Positions 56,432 to 64,000 of a DNA stretch of 64,000 nucleotides are shown in pieces. The notes under the pieces were generated by a model. That model searched no databases, had not been told where the DNA came from, and saw only the letters and a program-made list of their open reading frames with translations. Source of the DNA: Bryobacteraceae bacterium (GTDB lineage Bacteria > Acidobacteriota > Terriglobia > Bryobacterales > Bryobacteraceae); the NCBI GenBank assembly GCA_041394945.1, contig JAWKHH010000001.1, forward strand, positions 1,116,001-1,180,000, written 5' to 3'. The first letter of the stretch is position 1. Every line of letters starts with the position of its first letter. A program made the position numbers and the translations under genes.

Positions 56432-57742
56432 TTGTTCCTGCGTCTCTCGGGTATATTTCCTCAACGCTTACTCGCCGGAGCAGCGGCCGGGCTGGTGACG
56501 GCCCTGGCTTGGAGCGCTGCGCCGGTCCCTCCCGGCAAGGCTGCTCACGCCGAGTTCGTCACATGGCGGAAAGCACATGCGAGCGGCAACGAGGAGTGGG
56601 CGGAGATCGTCAACCGCTACCGTACCAGGCTTGCCGCCGCTGGCGATGCTCCGGCTTCGGTCGAACGTAAGATCCGCGCCATTGAGGCCTATGACGAAGG
56701 AGAGTTCTACGACCGGATCTACGCAAGCGCGTCAGGACTGCCCGCTGCACCCAACGCCCTGCTCGCCGCGGCGCTTCGCGGACGCCCTCGTGGCAAAGCC
56801 TTGGACGTGGCCATGGGGCAAGGACGGAACGCTCTGTTCATGGCCTCGCAAGGTTGGAGCGTCACGGGTTTCGATGTCTCGACGAGGGGCTTGGACCGGG
56901 CTCGCCGGGCCGCGCGTGCCCGGCGCTTGCGCATACAAGCCATCCACGCCTGCGACGAGGATTTCGACTTCGGCCGGGAACAATGGGACCTGATCGCTTT
57001 GATCTACCCCATCGAGAAGCGAAGCGTACTGCGCGTCCGGGAGGCGTTGCGGCCCGGCGGTATCGTGGTGATGGAAGTCGCGCACAAGTCCGCCTCAGGC
57101 GCGCGGTTCGAGTACGAATCGGGCGAATTGATGGAGATATTCGATGGCTTCCTCTGGCTCCGGTACGAAGAAGTAACCACCCTTCCGGACTGGGGTGCTG
57201 AAAAGGGACCAGCGAAACTGATCCGGCTCGTAGCCGAGAAGCCGGGCGGGGCGGATCATCGCGGCGCGAGGCGGCCTGGCCAAACGAATCCGGTGAGACC
57301 GCTTCGTCCGGCTGGCGGTCGCGCTGCCATTGAGGAAGCCGCGCCAGGCCCGGCGAGTCTGTGGTGCGCGAGTGCCTCACAGGCAACCGCCCGTCATCGG
57401 AACGGGATGTATTCGATTCGCCCACCCACGCATGGGCCACCGTCGCCGCCGCAATCAATGACCCACGCGGAGCATGCCGTGTCCTGGGACACCATCACCC
57501 GCCCCTGCGTCGTCGAACGTAGCAGCAAGTCGTCGTCATCTCCAACCCTGGGTCTGCTTGTCCAGCACAACTTCGATAACTTTGATCTTCGCGCCGGCGA
57601 TCCATGCCACTCCGCACGAATCGATCTCGATCTGCGTAGTGAAGGCCGCGGTCACGACCCCAGTATAGTCACAGCCCTCAAACAAATCGTAACTCCCCCC
57701 ACTCCAACCCCTTGCCCTCCCCGCGCCCCCTTCAACCCTTGA
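56432..57742 (+). CDS. SAM-dependent methyltransferase with secretion-like leader and run-on C-terminus
   Basis: The frame opens at TTG 56432 with a hydrophobic leader (LLAGAAAGLVTALAWSA). A class I methyltransferase follows with motif I LDVAMGQGRNALFMASQGW, FDVSTRGLDRARR, and DLIALIYPIEKRS near residues 125-220. Natural homology ends near residue 272 (IRLVAEKP). From about 57250 to 57742 the open frame is low-complexity and lies over antitoxin and toxin remnants on the other strand, so it is probably not true coding. The real stop seems lost. Confidence 0.65.
   Translation: MFLRLSGIFPQRLLAGAAAGLVTALAWSAAPVPPGKAAHAEFVTWRKAHASGNEEWAEIVNRYRTRLAAAGDAPASVERKIRAIEAYDEGEFYDRIYASASGLPAAPNALLAAALRGRPRGKALDVAMGQGRNALFMASQGWSVTGFDVSTRGLDRARRAARARRLRIQAIHACDEDFDFGREQWDLIALIYPIEKRSVLRVREALRPGGIVVMEVAHKSASGARFEYESGELMEIFDGFLWLRYEEVTTLPDWGAEKGPAKLIRLVAEKPGGADHRGARRPGQTNPVRPLRPAGGRAAIEEAAPGPASLWCASASQATARHRNGMYSIRPPTHGPPSPPQSMTHAEHAVSWDTITRPCVVERSSKSSSSPTLGLLVQHNFDNFDLRAGDPCHSARIDLDLRSEGRGHDPSIVTALKQIVTPPTPTPCPPRAPFNP
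57394..57541 (-). pseudogene. PIN-like (DUF5615-type) toxin fragment
   Basis: On the minus strand a frame without a start reads DDDLLLRSTTQGRVMVSQDT, as in the middle of PIN-like toxins that pair with DUF433 antitoxins, then an unrelated tail to TGA at 57394-57396. It begins where the DUF433 fragment ends. This identification is by eye and tentative. Confidence 0.35.
57536..57655 (-). pseudogene. DUF433 antitoxin fragment
   Basis: From GTG at 57655 the frame reads TTQIEIDSCGVAWIAGAKIKV, then IEVVLDKQTQGW and a stop. This is the first half of a DUF433 antitoxin. The second half, which normally follows the GW pair, is missing. The next bases belong to the toxin fragment in another frame, as expected after an internal deletion. 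Confidence 0.5.
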
Positions 57743-57973
57743 CACCCGCCGCGACAATGGAACTGTGTCGCCGCCGCCAATTCGCCGAAACGCCCCGCCG
57801 GAAATCGACAACTCCATCGAACGGAACAAACCCAATCAGAATCCCTCCAAGTCATTCGAAAAGAGAAGGATAGCCGGAATCCGGATTGGCTTCGTTCCTC
57901 TCGGCGAACCCAATTTCCGCCCGCTCCCGCACTCCACCGAGGGTTGCAACCGCCCACACGCGTCGGATACCCT

Positions 57974-57992
57974 CAGTTCAGTACCCGAACTG
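57974..57992. promoter_or_regulatory. Inverted repeat upstream of the second M16 pair
   Basis: CAGTTC and GAACTG form a 6+6 dyad around AGTACCC, ending 11 bases before the ATG at 58004. It could be an operator or a leader hairpin. Confidence 0.35.
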
Positions 57993-58003
57993 GGCCGGAT
58001 AAC

Positions 58004-59500
58004 ATGCACCCAACTCCCATCGTCCGACTTGCGCTCGCCCTCATCATAGCGGTCGCCGCGCTCCCCGCACAGAATGACTTCCGCGACGTCATGTCGCGCA
58101 TCCACGAGTTCACTCTCTCCAACGGCTGGCGCTTCATCGTCGTCGAACGGCATCAGGCCCCGGTCGCCGCCTTCTACACCCTCGCCGACGTCGGCTCCGC
58201 GCAGGAGGTTAAAGGCATCACCGGCCTCGCCCACATGTTCGAACACATGGCCTTCAAGGGCACGCAAAAGATCGGCACCAAGAACTACGTCCAGGAAAAG
58301 GAGGCGCTCGAACGCGTTGACAGGGCCTTCCTCGCCGTACAGGCCGAGAAACAGAAAATCAACGGCGGCGACCCCAAACGTATCGAGAGCCTTGAGAAAG
58401 AGTTCAAGTCAGCCGAAGCCGCCGCCGGTGACTTCGTCGTCGCCAACGAGTTCGGCCAGGCCATCGAACAGCACGGCGGCCGCGGACTCAACGCATCGAC
58501 GAGCTACGACAAGACCGACTACTTCTACAGCCTCCCCTCCAACTCCGCCGAGTTGTGGTTCTACCTCGAATCCGAGCGCTTCCTCAACCCCGTCTTTCGC
58601 GAGTTCTATAAGGAAGCCGCCGTCGTGCGAGAAGAACGCCGGATGCGCACCGAATCCAGCCCGCAGGGCCGCCTCATCGAAGAGTTCGCCGCCGCCGCCT
58701 ACAAAGCCCACCCTTACGGCGAGCCCGTCGTCGGCCACATGAGCGACCTCGAAGCCTTCACCCGCGCCGACGCCCAGGCCTTCTTCGACAAATACTACGG
58801 CCCCGGCAATCTCATCAGCGTCGTCGTCGGCGATGTCGACGCCGCCCGCATCAAGGCCCTCGCCGAAAAGTACATGAGCCGCATCCCGGCCCGCCCCGTT
58901 CCGCCTCCGCTGCGCACCGTCGAGCCGCCCCAAACCGTCGAGCGCCGCCTCATCCTCCGCGCCCAGGCCCAGCGTGTCGCCTACATGGGCTATCACAAGC
59001 CCTCCATGCACGACCCTGACTTCGCCGTCTACGAAGCGCTCTCCAGCATCCTCAGCGACGGCCGCTCCTCCCGCCTCCATCAGAACCTCGTCCAGAAGTC
59101 CAAGGTCGCCGTCGCCGCCGCCGGCTTCACCGGCTTCCCCGGCAACAAGTACCCCGGCCTCTTCCTGTTCGGCGCCATTCCCTCCCCCGGCAAAACCAAC
59201 GAGGATGTCGAGAAGGCGATGCTCGAGGAAATCAAGAAACTCAAGGAAACCCTCGTCACCGCCGACGAGCTCGAAGGCGTGAAGAATCGCGCCCGCGCCG
59301 GCCTCATCTCCCTCCTAGCCAGCAACACCAGCATGGCTCGCGAACTCGCCGAATGGAAAGCCCTCACCGGCGACTACAAGAATCTCTTTCTCTTCCTCGA
59401 CAAACTCAACGCCGTGTCGCCGGAAGACATCCAGCGCATCGCCAAGGCCACCTTCCAGGATTCCGGCCGGACCGTCGCCTACCTCGAACCGGTGCAGTAA
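58004..59500 (+). CDS. M16 zinc peptidase, catalytic subunit
   Basis: From ATG at 58004 the product has 498 residues with a signal peptide. The zinc motif HMFEH is intact at 77-81, followed by MAFKGTQKIGTKN. The distal acidic ligand is likely in VREERRMR (208-215). It should cleave peptides in the periplasm. An inserted charged stretch (about 95-145) lies after the motif. The next gene encodes its inactive partner. Confidence 0.9.
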   Translation: MHPTPIVRLALALIIAVAALPAQNDFRDVMSRIHEFTLSNGWRFIVVERHQAPVAAFYTLADVGSAQEVKGITGLAHMFEHMAFKGTQKIGTKNYVQEKEALERVDRAFLAVQAEKQKINGGDPKRIESLEKEFKSAEAAAGDFVVANEFGQAIEQHGGRGLNASTSYDKTDYFYSLPSNSAELWFYLESERFLNPVFREFYKEAAVVREERRMRTESSPQGRLIEEFAAAAYKAHPYGEPVVGHMSDLEAFTRADAQAFFDKYYGPGNLISVVVGDVDAARIKALAEKYMSRIPARPVPPPLRTVEPPQTVERRLILRAQAQRVAYMGYHKPSMHDPDFAVYEALSSILSDGRSSRLHQNLVQKSKVAVAAAGFTGFPGNKYPGLFLFGAIPSPGKTNEDVEKAMLEEIKKLKETLVTADELEGVKNRARAGLISLLASNTSMARELAEWKALTGDYKNLFLFLDKLNAVSPEDIQRIAKATFQDSGRTVAYLEPVQ

Positions 59501-59518
59501 GACGCCATGGAGAATTCA

Positions 59519-61648
59519 ATGATCAGATTCAGCATCTGCGCCGCTCTCGCCCTTGGCTCCCTGTGCGCGCAGTCGATCCCCGGCAGCTACAAGGATCTCA
59601 AGTATCCGTCGCTCAACCCGATCAAGATTCCCCAGGTGGACCGCAGCGTCCTCCCCAACGGACTCACCCTGTTCCTGGTCGAAGACAAGGAACTTCCCCT
59701 CGTCCGCGCCCGCGCCATTATTCGAACCGGCTCTCGCTGGGAGCCCATCGACAAAGCCGGCATCGCCAGCATGACCCTCAGCGTGATGCGAACCGGCGGC
59801 ACTCCCACCCGCAACGGCGACGACCTCGACAAGGAGCTCGATGGCCTCGCCGCTTCTGTCGAGACGTTCGGCGGTGAAGACTCGTCCGGCGCCAGCATCT
59901 TCGTGCTGAAGAAGGATGGCGAGAAAGGCCTCGAGATCCTCGCCGACCTTCTGCGCAATCCCGCCTTCCCCCAGGAAAAGATCGACCTCGCGAAGAACCA
60001 GTACCGCGCCGGCATCGCCCGCCGCAACGACAGCGCGCACTCCATTCACGCCCGCGAAACTGGCCGCCTGCTATACGGGAAGACCAGCCCCTACACCCGC
60101 CAGACCGAGTACGCCACCGTCGATTCCATCACCCGCGACGACATGGCCGCCTTTCACGGGCAGTTCTTCCAGCCCGAGAACGTAATGCTCGCCGTCTGGG
60201 GCGACTTCGACGCCAGGGAGATGAAAGACCTCGTCGCCAAAACCTTCGGCGCGTGGCCCAAGGGCAACAAGCCCCGCCCGGAAACGCCGTCGGTGGACAC
60301 GGCGGCCCAGGCCACCGGCGTCTACCTCTTCAAGAAGGAAGATGTCAACCAGTCCACCATCCAGATCTCGTTCCTGCTCGGCCGTCGCGACGACCCCGAC
60401 TACCAGGCCATCGTCGTCATGACCCAGGTCCTCGGCGGCAGCTTCGGCTCACGCCTCTTTAACGTCGTCCGCACCAACGAAGGTCTCGCCTACCGCGCCG
60501 GCGCCCGCTACGCCGCAGAATACGATCACGCCGGCTATTGGTCCGCCGACACCGGCACCAAAAGCGGCACCACCATGCAGGCCCTCGCGCTCGTGCGCCG
60601 GGAGATCGCCAAGATGCGCACCGAAGAGGTAACCGCCGAAGAACTCCAGCGCGCCAAGGACGGGCTCCTGAAGGGCGAGGTCTTCGACTACGATTCCACC
60701 TCCAAGATCGTCGGACGCCTGATGGATTTCGAATACTACGGCTACCCCGCTGACTTTCTCAAGCTCTTCCGGACCGGCGTCGAAAAGGTCACCGCCGCCG
60801 ATGTCAAGCGCGTCGCCGCGAAGTACCTCGACGAATCGAAGTATCTGACGACCATCCTTGGCAACCCCGCCGAGTTCGACAAGCCCGCGTTCGAACTCGG
60901 CAAGGTGAACGACGTCGACTACTCGATTCCCAAACCCGCGACGGCCAAAACCGCCACCGCTACCGGCGAGACCCGCTCGAAGGGGCTCGCGCTTATGACC
61001 AAGGCCCGGGCCGCCCACGGCGGCGAAGCCGTCCTCAATCTCAAGGACTACATCGCCAAACTCGACATCGTCCGCGCCACCCCGCAGGGCGACATGACCA
61101 TGCAGGCCGAGGCGACCTCGAGCATGAGCGGCAAGGTCCTCATGAAGCTCGTGCTGCCCATGGGCCAGATCGAGCAGGGCTTCAACGGCAAGACCATCTG
61201 GATGAAATCGCCGCAGGGCATCCAGGAAGCCCCCGGCCCCATGGCCGATCGCGCCCGCATTAGCGGCATGCGCGAGCTGATGCCGCTGCTCCGCAACTTC
61301 GATCGGCCCGGCTACACCGTCCAGGCGCTCGGGCCGTCGAAACTCGCCGGCAAAGACGTCGAAGGCGTCCTCGTCTCCAACGCAGCGTCGAAGTTCGAAG
61401 TGAAAGTCTTCCTCGACCCCGCCACCGGCCTCGTCGCCGGCAAGAGCTACTTCGACGAAGGCGCCATGGGCCAGCCCCCGGGCGAACGCACCGAGGAACT
61501 CTCCGACATCCGCGACGTGTCGGGATTGAAAATTCCGTTCCAGGCCGTGGTAACCTCCGGCGGGAAGAAAGTCGCCGAACAAAAGACCAAGGAAGTCAAA
61601 GTCAACCAGGGAGTGACCGACAGTGTTTTCGAAAAACCGTCCAACTGA
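59519..61648 (+). CDS. M16 inactive partner subunit with C-terminal lipoprotein-sorting-like domain
   Basis: The ATG at 59519 has GGAG six bases upstream; ATG at 59507 is in frame. The product has 709 residues. At the zinc motif it reads GIASMTLSVMRTGG, so all three ligands are lost, as in known non-catalytic M16 partners. The second half keeps ISFLLGRRDDPDYQAI and LGGSFGSRLFNVVRTNEGLAY. From about 490 a LolA-like domain follows (LALMTKARAAHGGEAVLNLKD). The design equals that of the protein at 45484. Confidence 0.88.
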   Translation: MIRFSICAALALGSLCAQSIPGSYKDLKYPSLNPIKIPQVDRSVLPNGLTLFLVEDKELPLVRARAIIRTGSRWEPIDKAGIASMTLSVMRTGGTPTRNGDDLDKELDGLAASVETFGGEDSSGASIFVLKKDGEKGLEILADLLRNPAFPQEKIDLAKNQYRAGIARRNDSAHSIHARETGRLLYGKTSPYTRQTEYATVDSITRDDMAAFHGQFFQPENVMLAVWGDFDAREMKDLVAKTFGAWPKGNKPRPETPSVDTAAQATGVYLFKKEDVNQSTIQISFLLGRRDDPDYQAIVVMTQVLGGSFGSRLFNVVRTNEGLAYRAGARYAAEYDHAGYWSADTGTKSGTTMQALALVRREIAKMRTEEVTAEELQRAKDGLLKGEVFDYDSTSKIVGRLMDFEYYGYPADFLKLFRTGVEKVTAADVKRVAAKYLDESKYLTTILGNPAEFDKPAFELGKVNDVDYSIPKPATAKTATATGETRSKGLALMTKARAAHGGEAVLNLKDYIAKLDIVRATPQGDMTMQAEATSSMSGKVLMKLVLPMGQIEQGFNGKTIWMKSPQGIQEAPGPMADRARISGMRELMPLLRNFDRPGYTVQALGPSKLAGKDVEGVLVSNAASKFEVKVFLDPATGLVAGKSYFDEGAMGQPPGERTEELSDIRDVSGLKIPFQAVVTSGGKKVAEQKTKEVKVNQGVTDSVFEKPSN

Positions 61649-62543
61649 TATCGGCCGCCGCGCGTTCGTGGGTGGCGTTCTCGGCGCCGCGATGGCCCCG
61701 CAAGCCGGCGCGGCTCATCGGATTGACCGGCGCCGTGTCAGCGCCATCACCGACGAGATCGCCCGCAGCCCCAAAGGCGCAATCGAGTTCGCCCGGCAGT
61801 ACGGCATCAAGTGGCTCGAACTGCGCAGCGTCCCCGGAGTGCGCGGCGAGTACTTCATGCTCCCGGAAGCAGAGCTGAAGCAGGCCGCGAAGGAGTTCCA
61901 CGACGGTGGCGTCGGCATCTCGTTCCTCAACACGAGCATGCTCAAGTACTGGCTCCCCGGCACCGAGACCGCCCGCGCCAACGCCAGGAAAGACCCCGCC
62001 CGCTTCGAGAAGCGCCGCGAAGAACTGAAGCAGGCCGCCAACGCCGCTCACATCCTCGGCGTTTCTAAGGTGCGCATCTTTACCTTTACGCGGACCCCGG
62101 ACCCCGCCGCCGTGATGCCCCAGGTCGTCGAACACATCCACGAGCTCGCCGACATGGCCGCCAGGGAAAAGATCGACCTCCTCATTGAGAACGAAGGCGC
62201 CTGCAACGTCGCCTCCGCCGCCGAACTGGCCGCCATCGTCGCCAGGATTCCTCACAAACACGTCGGCATCAATTGGGATCCCCTCAACTCGGCGCATGCC
62301 AAGGAAGTAGCCTTCCCCGACGGCTACGAAATGCTCCCCTACAAGCGCATCGGCAACGTGCAGATCAAGGGCAAGAGCATCCTTCCCGGCGAGGAGCTCA
62401 TGGATTGGGCCGCCATTTTCCATCGCCTCGAAAAGGATGGCTACAAGGGACAGGTCGGTCTCGAAACGCACATCTTCGGCGAGATCCAGGTCCAGAAGTC
62501 GCACGAATCGATGAAAGAAATCCTCCGCATCGTCGGAGCCTGA
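61623..62543 (+). CDS. Sugar phosphate isomerase/epimerase-like protein with twin-arginine leader
   Basis: The 306-residue product starts at GTG 61623, overlapping the M16 gene by 26 bases. A twin-arginine leader (IGRRAFVGGVLGAAMA) precedes a xylose-isomerase-like TIM barrel: ISAITDE-like RVSAITDEIARS, LLIENEGACNVASAAEL, VGINWDPLNSAH and VGLETHIFGE, which supply the usual metal-binding E, D, H and E. It is exported, folded and probably metal-loaded. The sugar is unknown. Confidence 0.82.
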   Translation: MFSKNRPTDIGRRAFVGGVLGAAMAPQAGAAHRIDRRRVSAITDEIARSPKGAIEFARQYGIKWLELRSVPGVRGEYFMLPEAELKQAAKEFHDGGVGISFLNTSMLKYWLPGTETARANARKDPARFEKRREELKQAANAAHILGVSKVRIFTFTRTPDPAAVMPQVVEHIHELADMAAREKIDLLIENEGACNVASAAELAAIVARIPHKHVGINWDPLNSAHAKEVAFPDGYEMLPYKRIGNVQIKGKSILPGEELMDWAAIFHRLEKDGYKGQVGLETHIFGEIQVQKSHESMKEILRIVGA

Positions 62544-62552
62544 CGCGAACCC

Positions 62553-63035
62553 ATGCGTCCCGTTCACGCGCTCGCCGGGCTCGCCGTCGTGGCGGTGCTC
62601 ATCGGTGGCTTCCTGTTCTGGACGCGAGGCGCCCAAATCCGGATCGAGGGCAAAGTGCTGAAAGTCCGCACCCATGCCCTCGACGAAAACAGCTCGCTGA
62701 TGGTGGTCGACTTCCGCTTCGCCAACCCCGCCGACTACCCGTTCGTCATCCGCTCGGTGGACCTCATCGTCGAAACCGCCGAAGGCGCCTCGAAGGATGG
62801 AATGATGGTCGCCGAGTCCGACGCCCAGCGCATTTTCAAAGCGATTCCGGATCTCGGCCAGAAGTACAACGAGACGCTCAAGACGCGAGACAGGATCCCG
62901 GCCCATGCCGAGGAAGACCGGATGGTGGCCGCCCGCTTCGAGATCCCCATCGGCACGCTGAACGCCCGAAAGGCAATGCGGATTCGGGTCGTCGAAGTCG
63001 ATGGCGCCGTCAGCCAGATGAGCGAAGAGCGCTGA
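62553..63035 (+). CDS. Membrane-anchored protein of unknown function
   Basis: The 160-residue product has one N-terminal helix (HALAGLAVVAVLIGGFLFW) and a periplasmic beta-sandwich-like domain (SSLMVVDFRFANPADYPFVIRSVDLIVE, shown only in part by its FRFANPADYPF core). That pattern resembles late-embryogenesis/WHy-like or FxLYD-like folds. No family is claimed. It starts nine bases after the isomerase stop. Confidence 0.6.
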   Translation: MRPVHALAGLAVVAVLIGGFLFWTRGAQIRIEGKVLKVRTHALDENSSLMVVDFRFANPADYPFVIRSVDLIVETAEGASKDGMMVAESDAQRIFKAIPDLGQKYNETLKTRDRIPAHAEEDRMVAARFEIPIGTLNARKAMRIRVVEVDGAVSQMSEER

Positions 63036-63042
63036 CCCTGGC

Positions 63043-63067
63043 CACACGACCGGAAACCGGTCGTGTG
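63043..63067. terminator. Bidirectional terminator-like hairpin
   Basis: CACACGACCGG and CCGGTCGTGTG form a perfect 11-bp stem with an AAA loop. It sits between two convergent genes, 8 bases after the stop at 63035. It lacks a T tract on either strand. Confidence 0.6.
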
Positions 63068-63104
63068 ACCCAGAGCCGTACCGAGTCTGTTTCGCGCGTG
63101 TTCC

Positions 63105-64000
63105 CTAGAAATCCAGCATCAACCCCATCGTGATGATACGGGCCCCCAGGTTCGGCGCCGTCGCCCGCCCGAAGTCCCCGCTCTGGAAGTTGGTGTTCAC
63201 GTTGAAATCCACCCGGTTGAACACGTTGAAGAAGTCCGCCCGGTAGCGGATCTTCAACTCCTGCCGGTCCGAAATCGGAATCACCGCGAAGTTCTTCTGA
63301 ATCGCGAAGTTCTCGCTCCGCTGCCGCGGGTTCCGCAGGTTCGTGTGATACCACGCCGCCGTTCCGAACGCATACTGCGCCGGATTCGCGAACGTACCCG
63401 GTGAGAACCACCGCGCCGCCGCGTTGTCCGGATTCAGGTCCCCGCGCGACGCGCCGCCGCGCACGCCCTGGTTCACCTGGTCCACTTTCCGGGCCCGCGT
63501 GAACAGCGCGTTCGCCAGCGTATTGGTCGACGCGAGCCGCACCGGACCCGGCACGTTATACCGGAACGCCGTCGCCAGGTTCCAGCCGCCCACCACAAGG
63601 TTCAGCGCGCGATTGGCGTCGCCCAGGAACTTCTGCCCCTTGCCGAACGGCAGGTCCCACGTGAACAGCCAGTTCAACACGTGCGGCTGATCGAACGGCA
63701 GGTACGATTTCTCGGGGTTGAGATTGTAGTTGTCCTGCGCGCCCACGTTGAAGTTCTGGCTGAAGATCTGCCGGTAGTGCAGCGCGCTGAGCGACTTGCT
63801 CCAGGTGTAGGAAACCTGCGTCTGCAGCGACCCGAACCGCCGCTCCAGGCGAACCTGCAGCGAGTCGTACCAGGTCTTGCCGTCGCCCGTGTTCCGATCC
63901 TGAATGTTCAGGTATTGCGGATACGGGCGCAGCGCCTGCGCGAGGGACCGGTTGCCCGGAAACGCGTCGAACGGCTTGGTGAATCCGGCCGCCGCCACTG
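63105..64000 (-). CDS. TonB-dependent receptor, Oar-like, C-terminal part (cut by the window edge)
   Basis: The frame is open from the window edge to the stop at 63105. It reads as the outer-membrane barrel end of an acidobacterial Oar-like receptor: YDSLQVRLERRFGSLQTQVSYTWSKSL, RADFFNVFNRVDFNVNTNFQ and the terminal aromatic residue in MLDF, shown here in short pieces. Such receptors often carry an N-terminal carboxypeptidase-like domain, which lies outside this window. The ligand is unknown. Confidence 0.85.
   Translation of the reverse strand, partial: VAAAGFTKPFDAFPGNRSLAQALRPYPQYLNIQDRNTGDGKTWYDSLQVRLERRFGSLQTQVSYTWSKSLSALHYRQIFSQNFNVGAQDNYNLNPEKSYLPFDQPHVLNWLFTWDLPFGKGQKFLGDANRALNLVVGGWNLATAFRYNVPGPVRLASTNTLANALFTRARKVDQVNQGVRGGASRGDLNPDNAAARWFSPGTFANPAQYAFGTAAWYHTNLRNPRQRSENFAIQKNFAVIPISDRQELKIRYRADFFNVFNRVDFNVNTNFQSGDFGRATAPNLGARIITMGLMLDF

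Noticed and set aside
57250..57742. Long C-terminal extension of the methyltransferase
   Set aside because: It is low-complexity, has no domain signal and lies over toxin-antitoxin remnants on the other strand, so it is treated as run-on frame.

Overview
The window looks like a chromosomal segment from a GC-rich acidobacterium of the Bryobacter/Solibacter type. This is an inference from gene content. It has VWFA-related secreted proteins, M16 peptidase pairs with a C-terminal lipoprotein-sorting-like domain, an Oar-like TonB-dependent receptor, PQ-loop-free secreted sugar-active enzymes, and small toxin-antitoxin scars. No rRNA, tRNA, CRISPR array or intact insertion sequence was seen.

Layout. 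Positions 1-2058 (minus strand) hold a sigma factor / anti-sigma factor / TPR protein operon; the sigma and TPR genes are each broken by one clean in-frame stop. Positions 2499-4033 hold two iron-binding hemerythrin-type proteins, one of them a RIC/ScdA/YtfE repair protein. From 4227 to 20646 runs one tightly packed plus-strand set of 13 genes: an NsrR-like Rrf2 regulator, a NarC-like dihaem cytochrome, narGHJI, narK and actABCDEF (alternative complex III). Nearly every junction is an overlap or a very short gap. A MazEF-like toxin-antitoxin pair closes this region on the opposite strand.

Positions 21504-25868 hold divergent secreted carbohydrate-active proteins. Positions 25935-27279 hold an ArsR/SRPBCC/DoxX operon; 27401-28773 a two-CW / TusA / DsrE-like sulfur-carrier cassette; 28784-30760 a GGDEF-EAL protein. 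Positions 30811-36825 hold a nonsense-interrupted FAD oxidoreductase, a small conserved protein, an enolase-superfamily enzyme, a B12-binding-type radical SAM protein and a YpdA-like reductase whose 3' end overlaps the radical SAM gene antisense. Positions 36988-44665 hold an M23 peptidase, a DUF3500 protein, a beta-propeller protein, an HD-GYP/GGDEF protein, an orphan membrane fusion protein and a VWA protein. Positions 44693-49118 hold an M16 pair in which both subunits lack the zinc motif. Positions 49311-55883 hold a large lineage-type protein, a VWFA protein and an S9 peptidase. Positions 55954-57655 are a zone of gene remnants around a methyltransferase. Positions 58004-63035 hold a second M16 pair (one active, one inactive subunit), a sugar isomerase and a small membrane-anchored protein. 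The window ends inside a TonB-dependent receptor.

How it works together. The strongest story is the nar-act operon. A nitric-oxide-type Fe-S repressor appears to control a nitrate reductase and a quinol:cytochrome c oxidoreductase from one promoter that carries an 18-bp perfect palindrome over the start codon. No terminal oxidase gene follows the complex III genes, so nitrate reductase takes the genomic place that an oxidase usually takes. Four genes in the window carry a single clean nonsense codon with the frame open on both sides, and several promoters appear to give leaderless mRNAs with palindromic operators inside the promoter.
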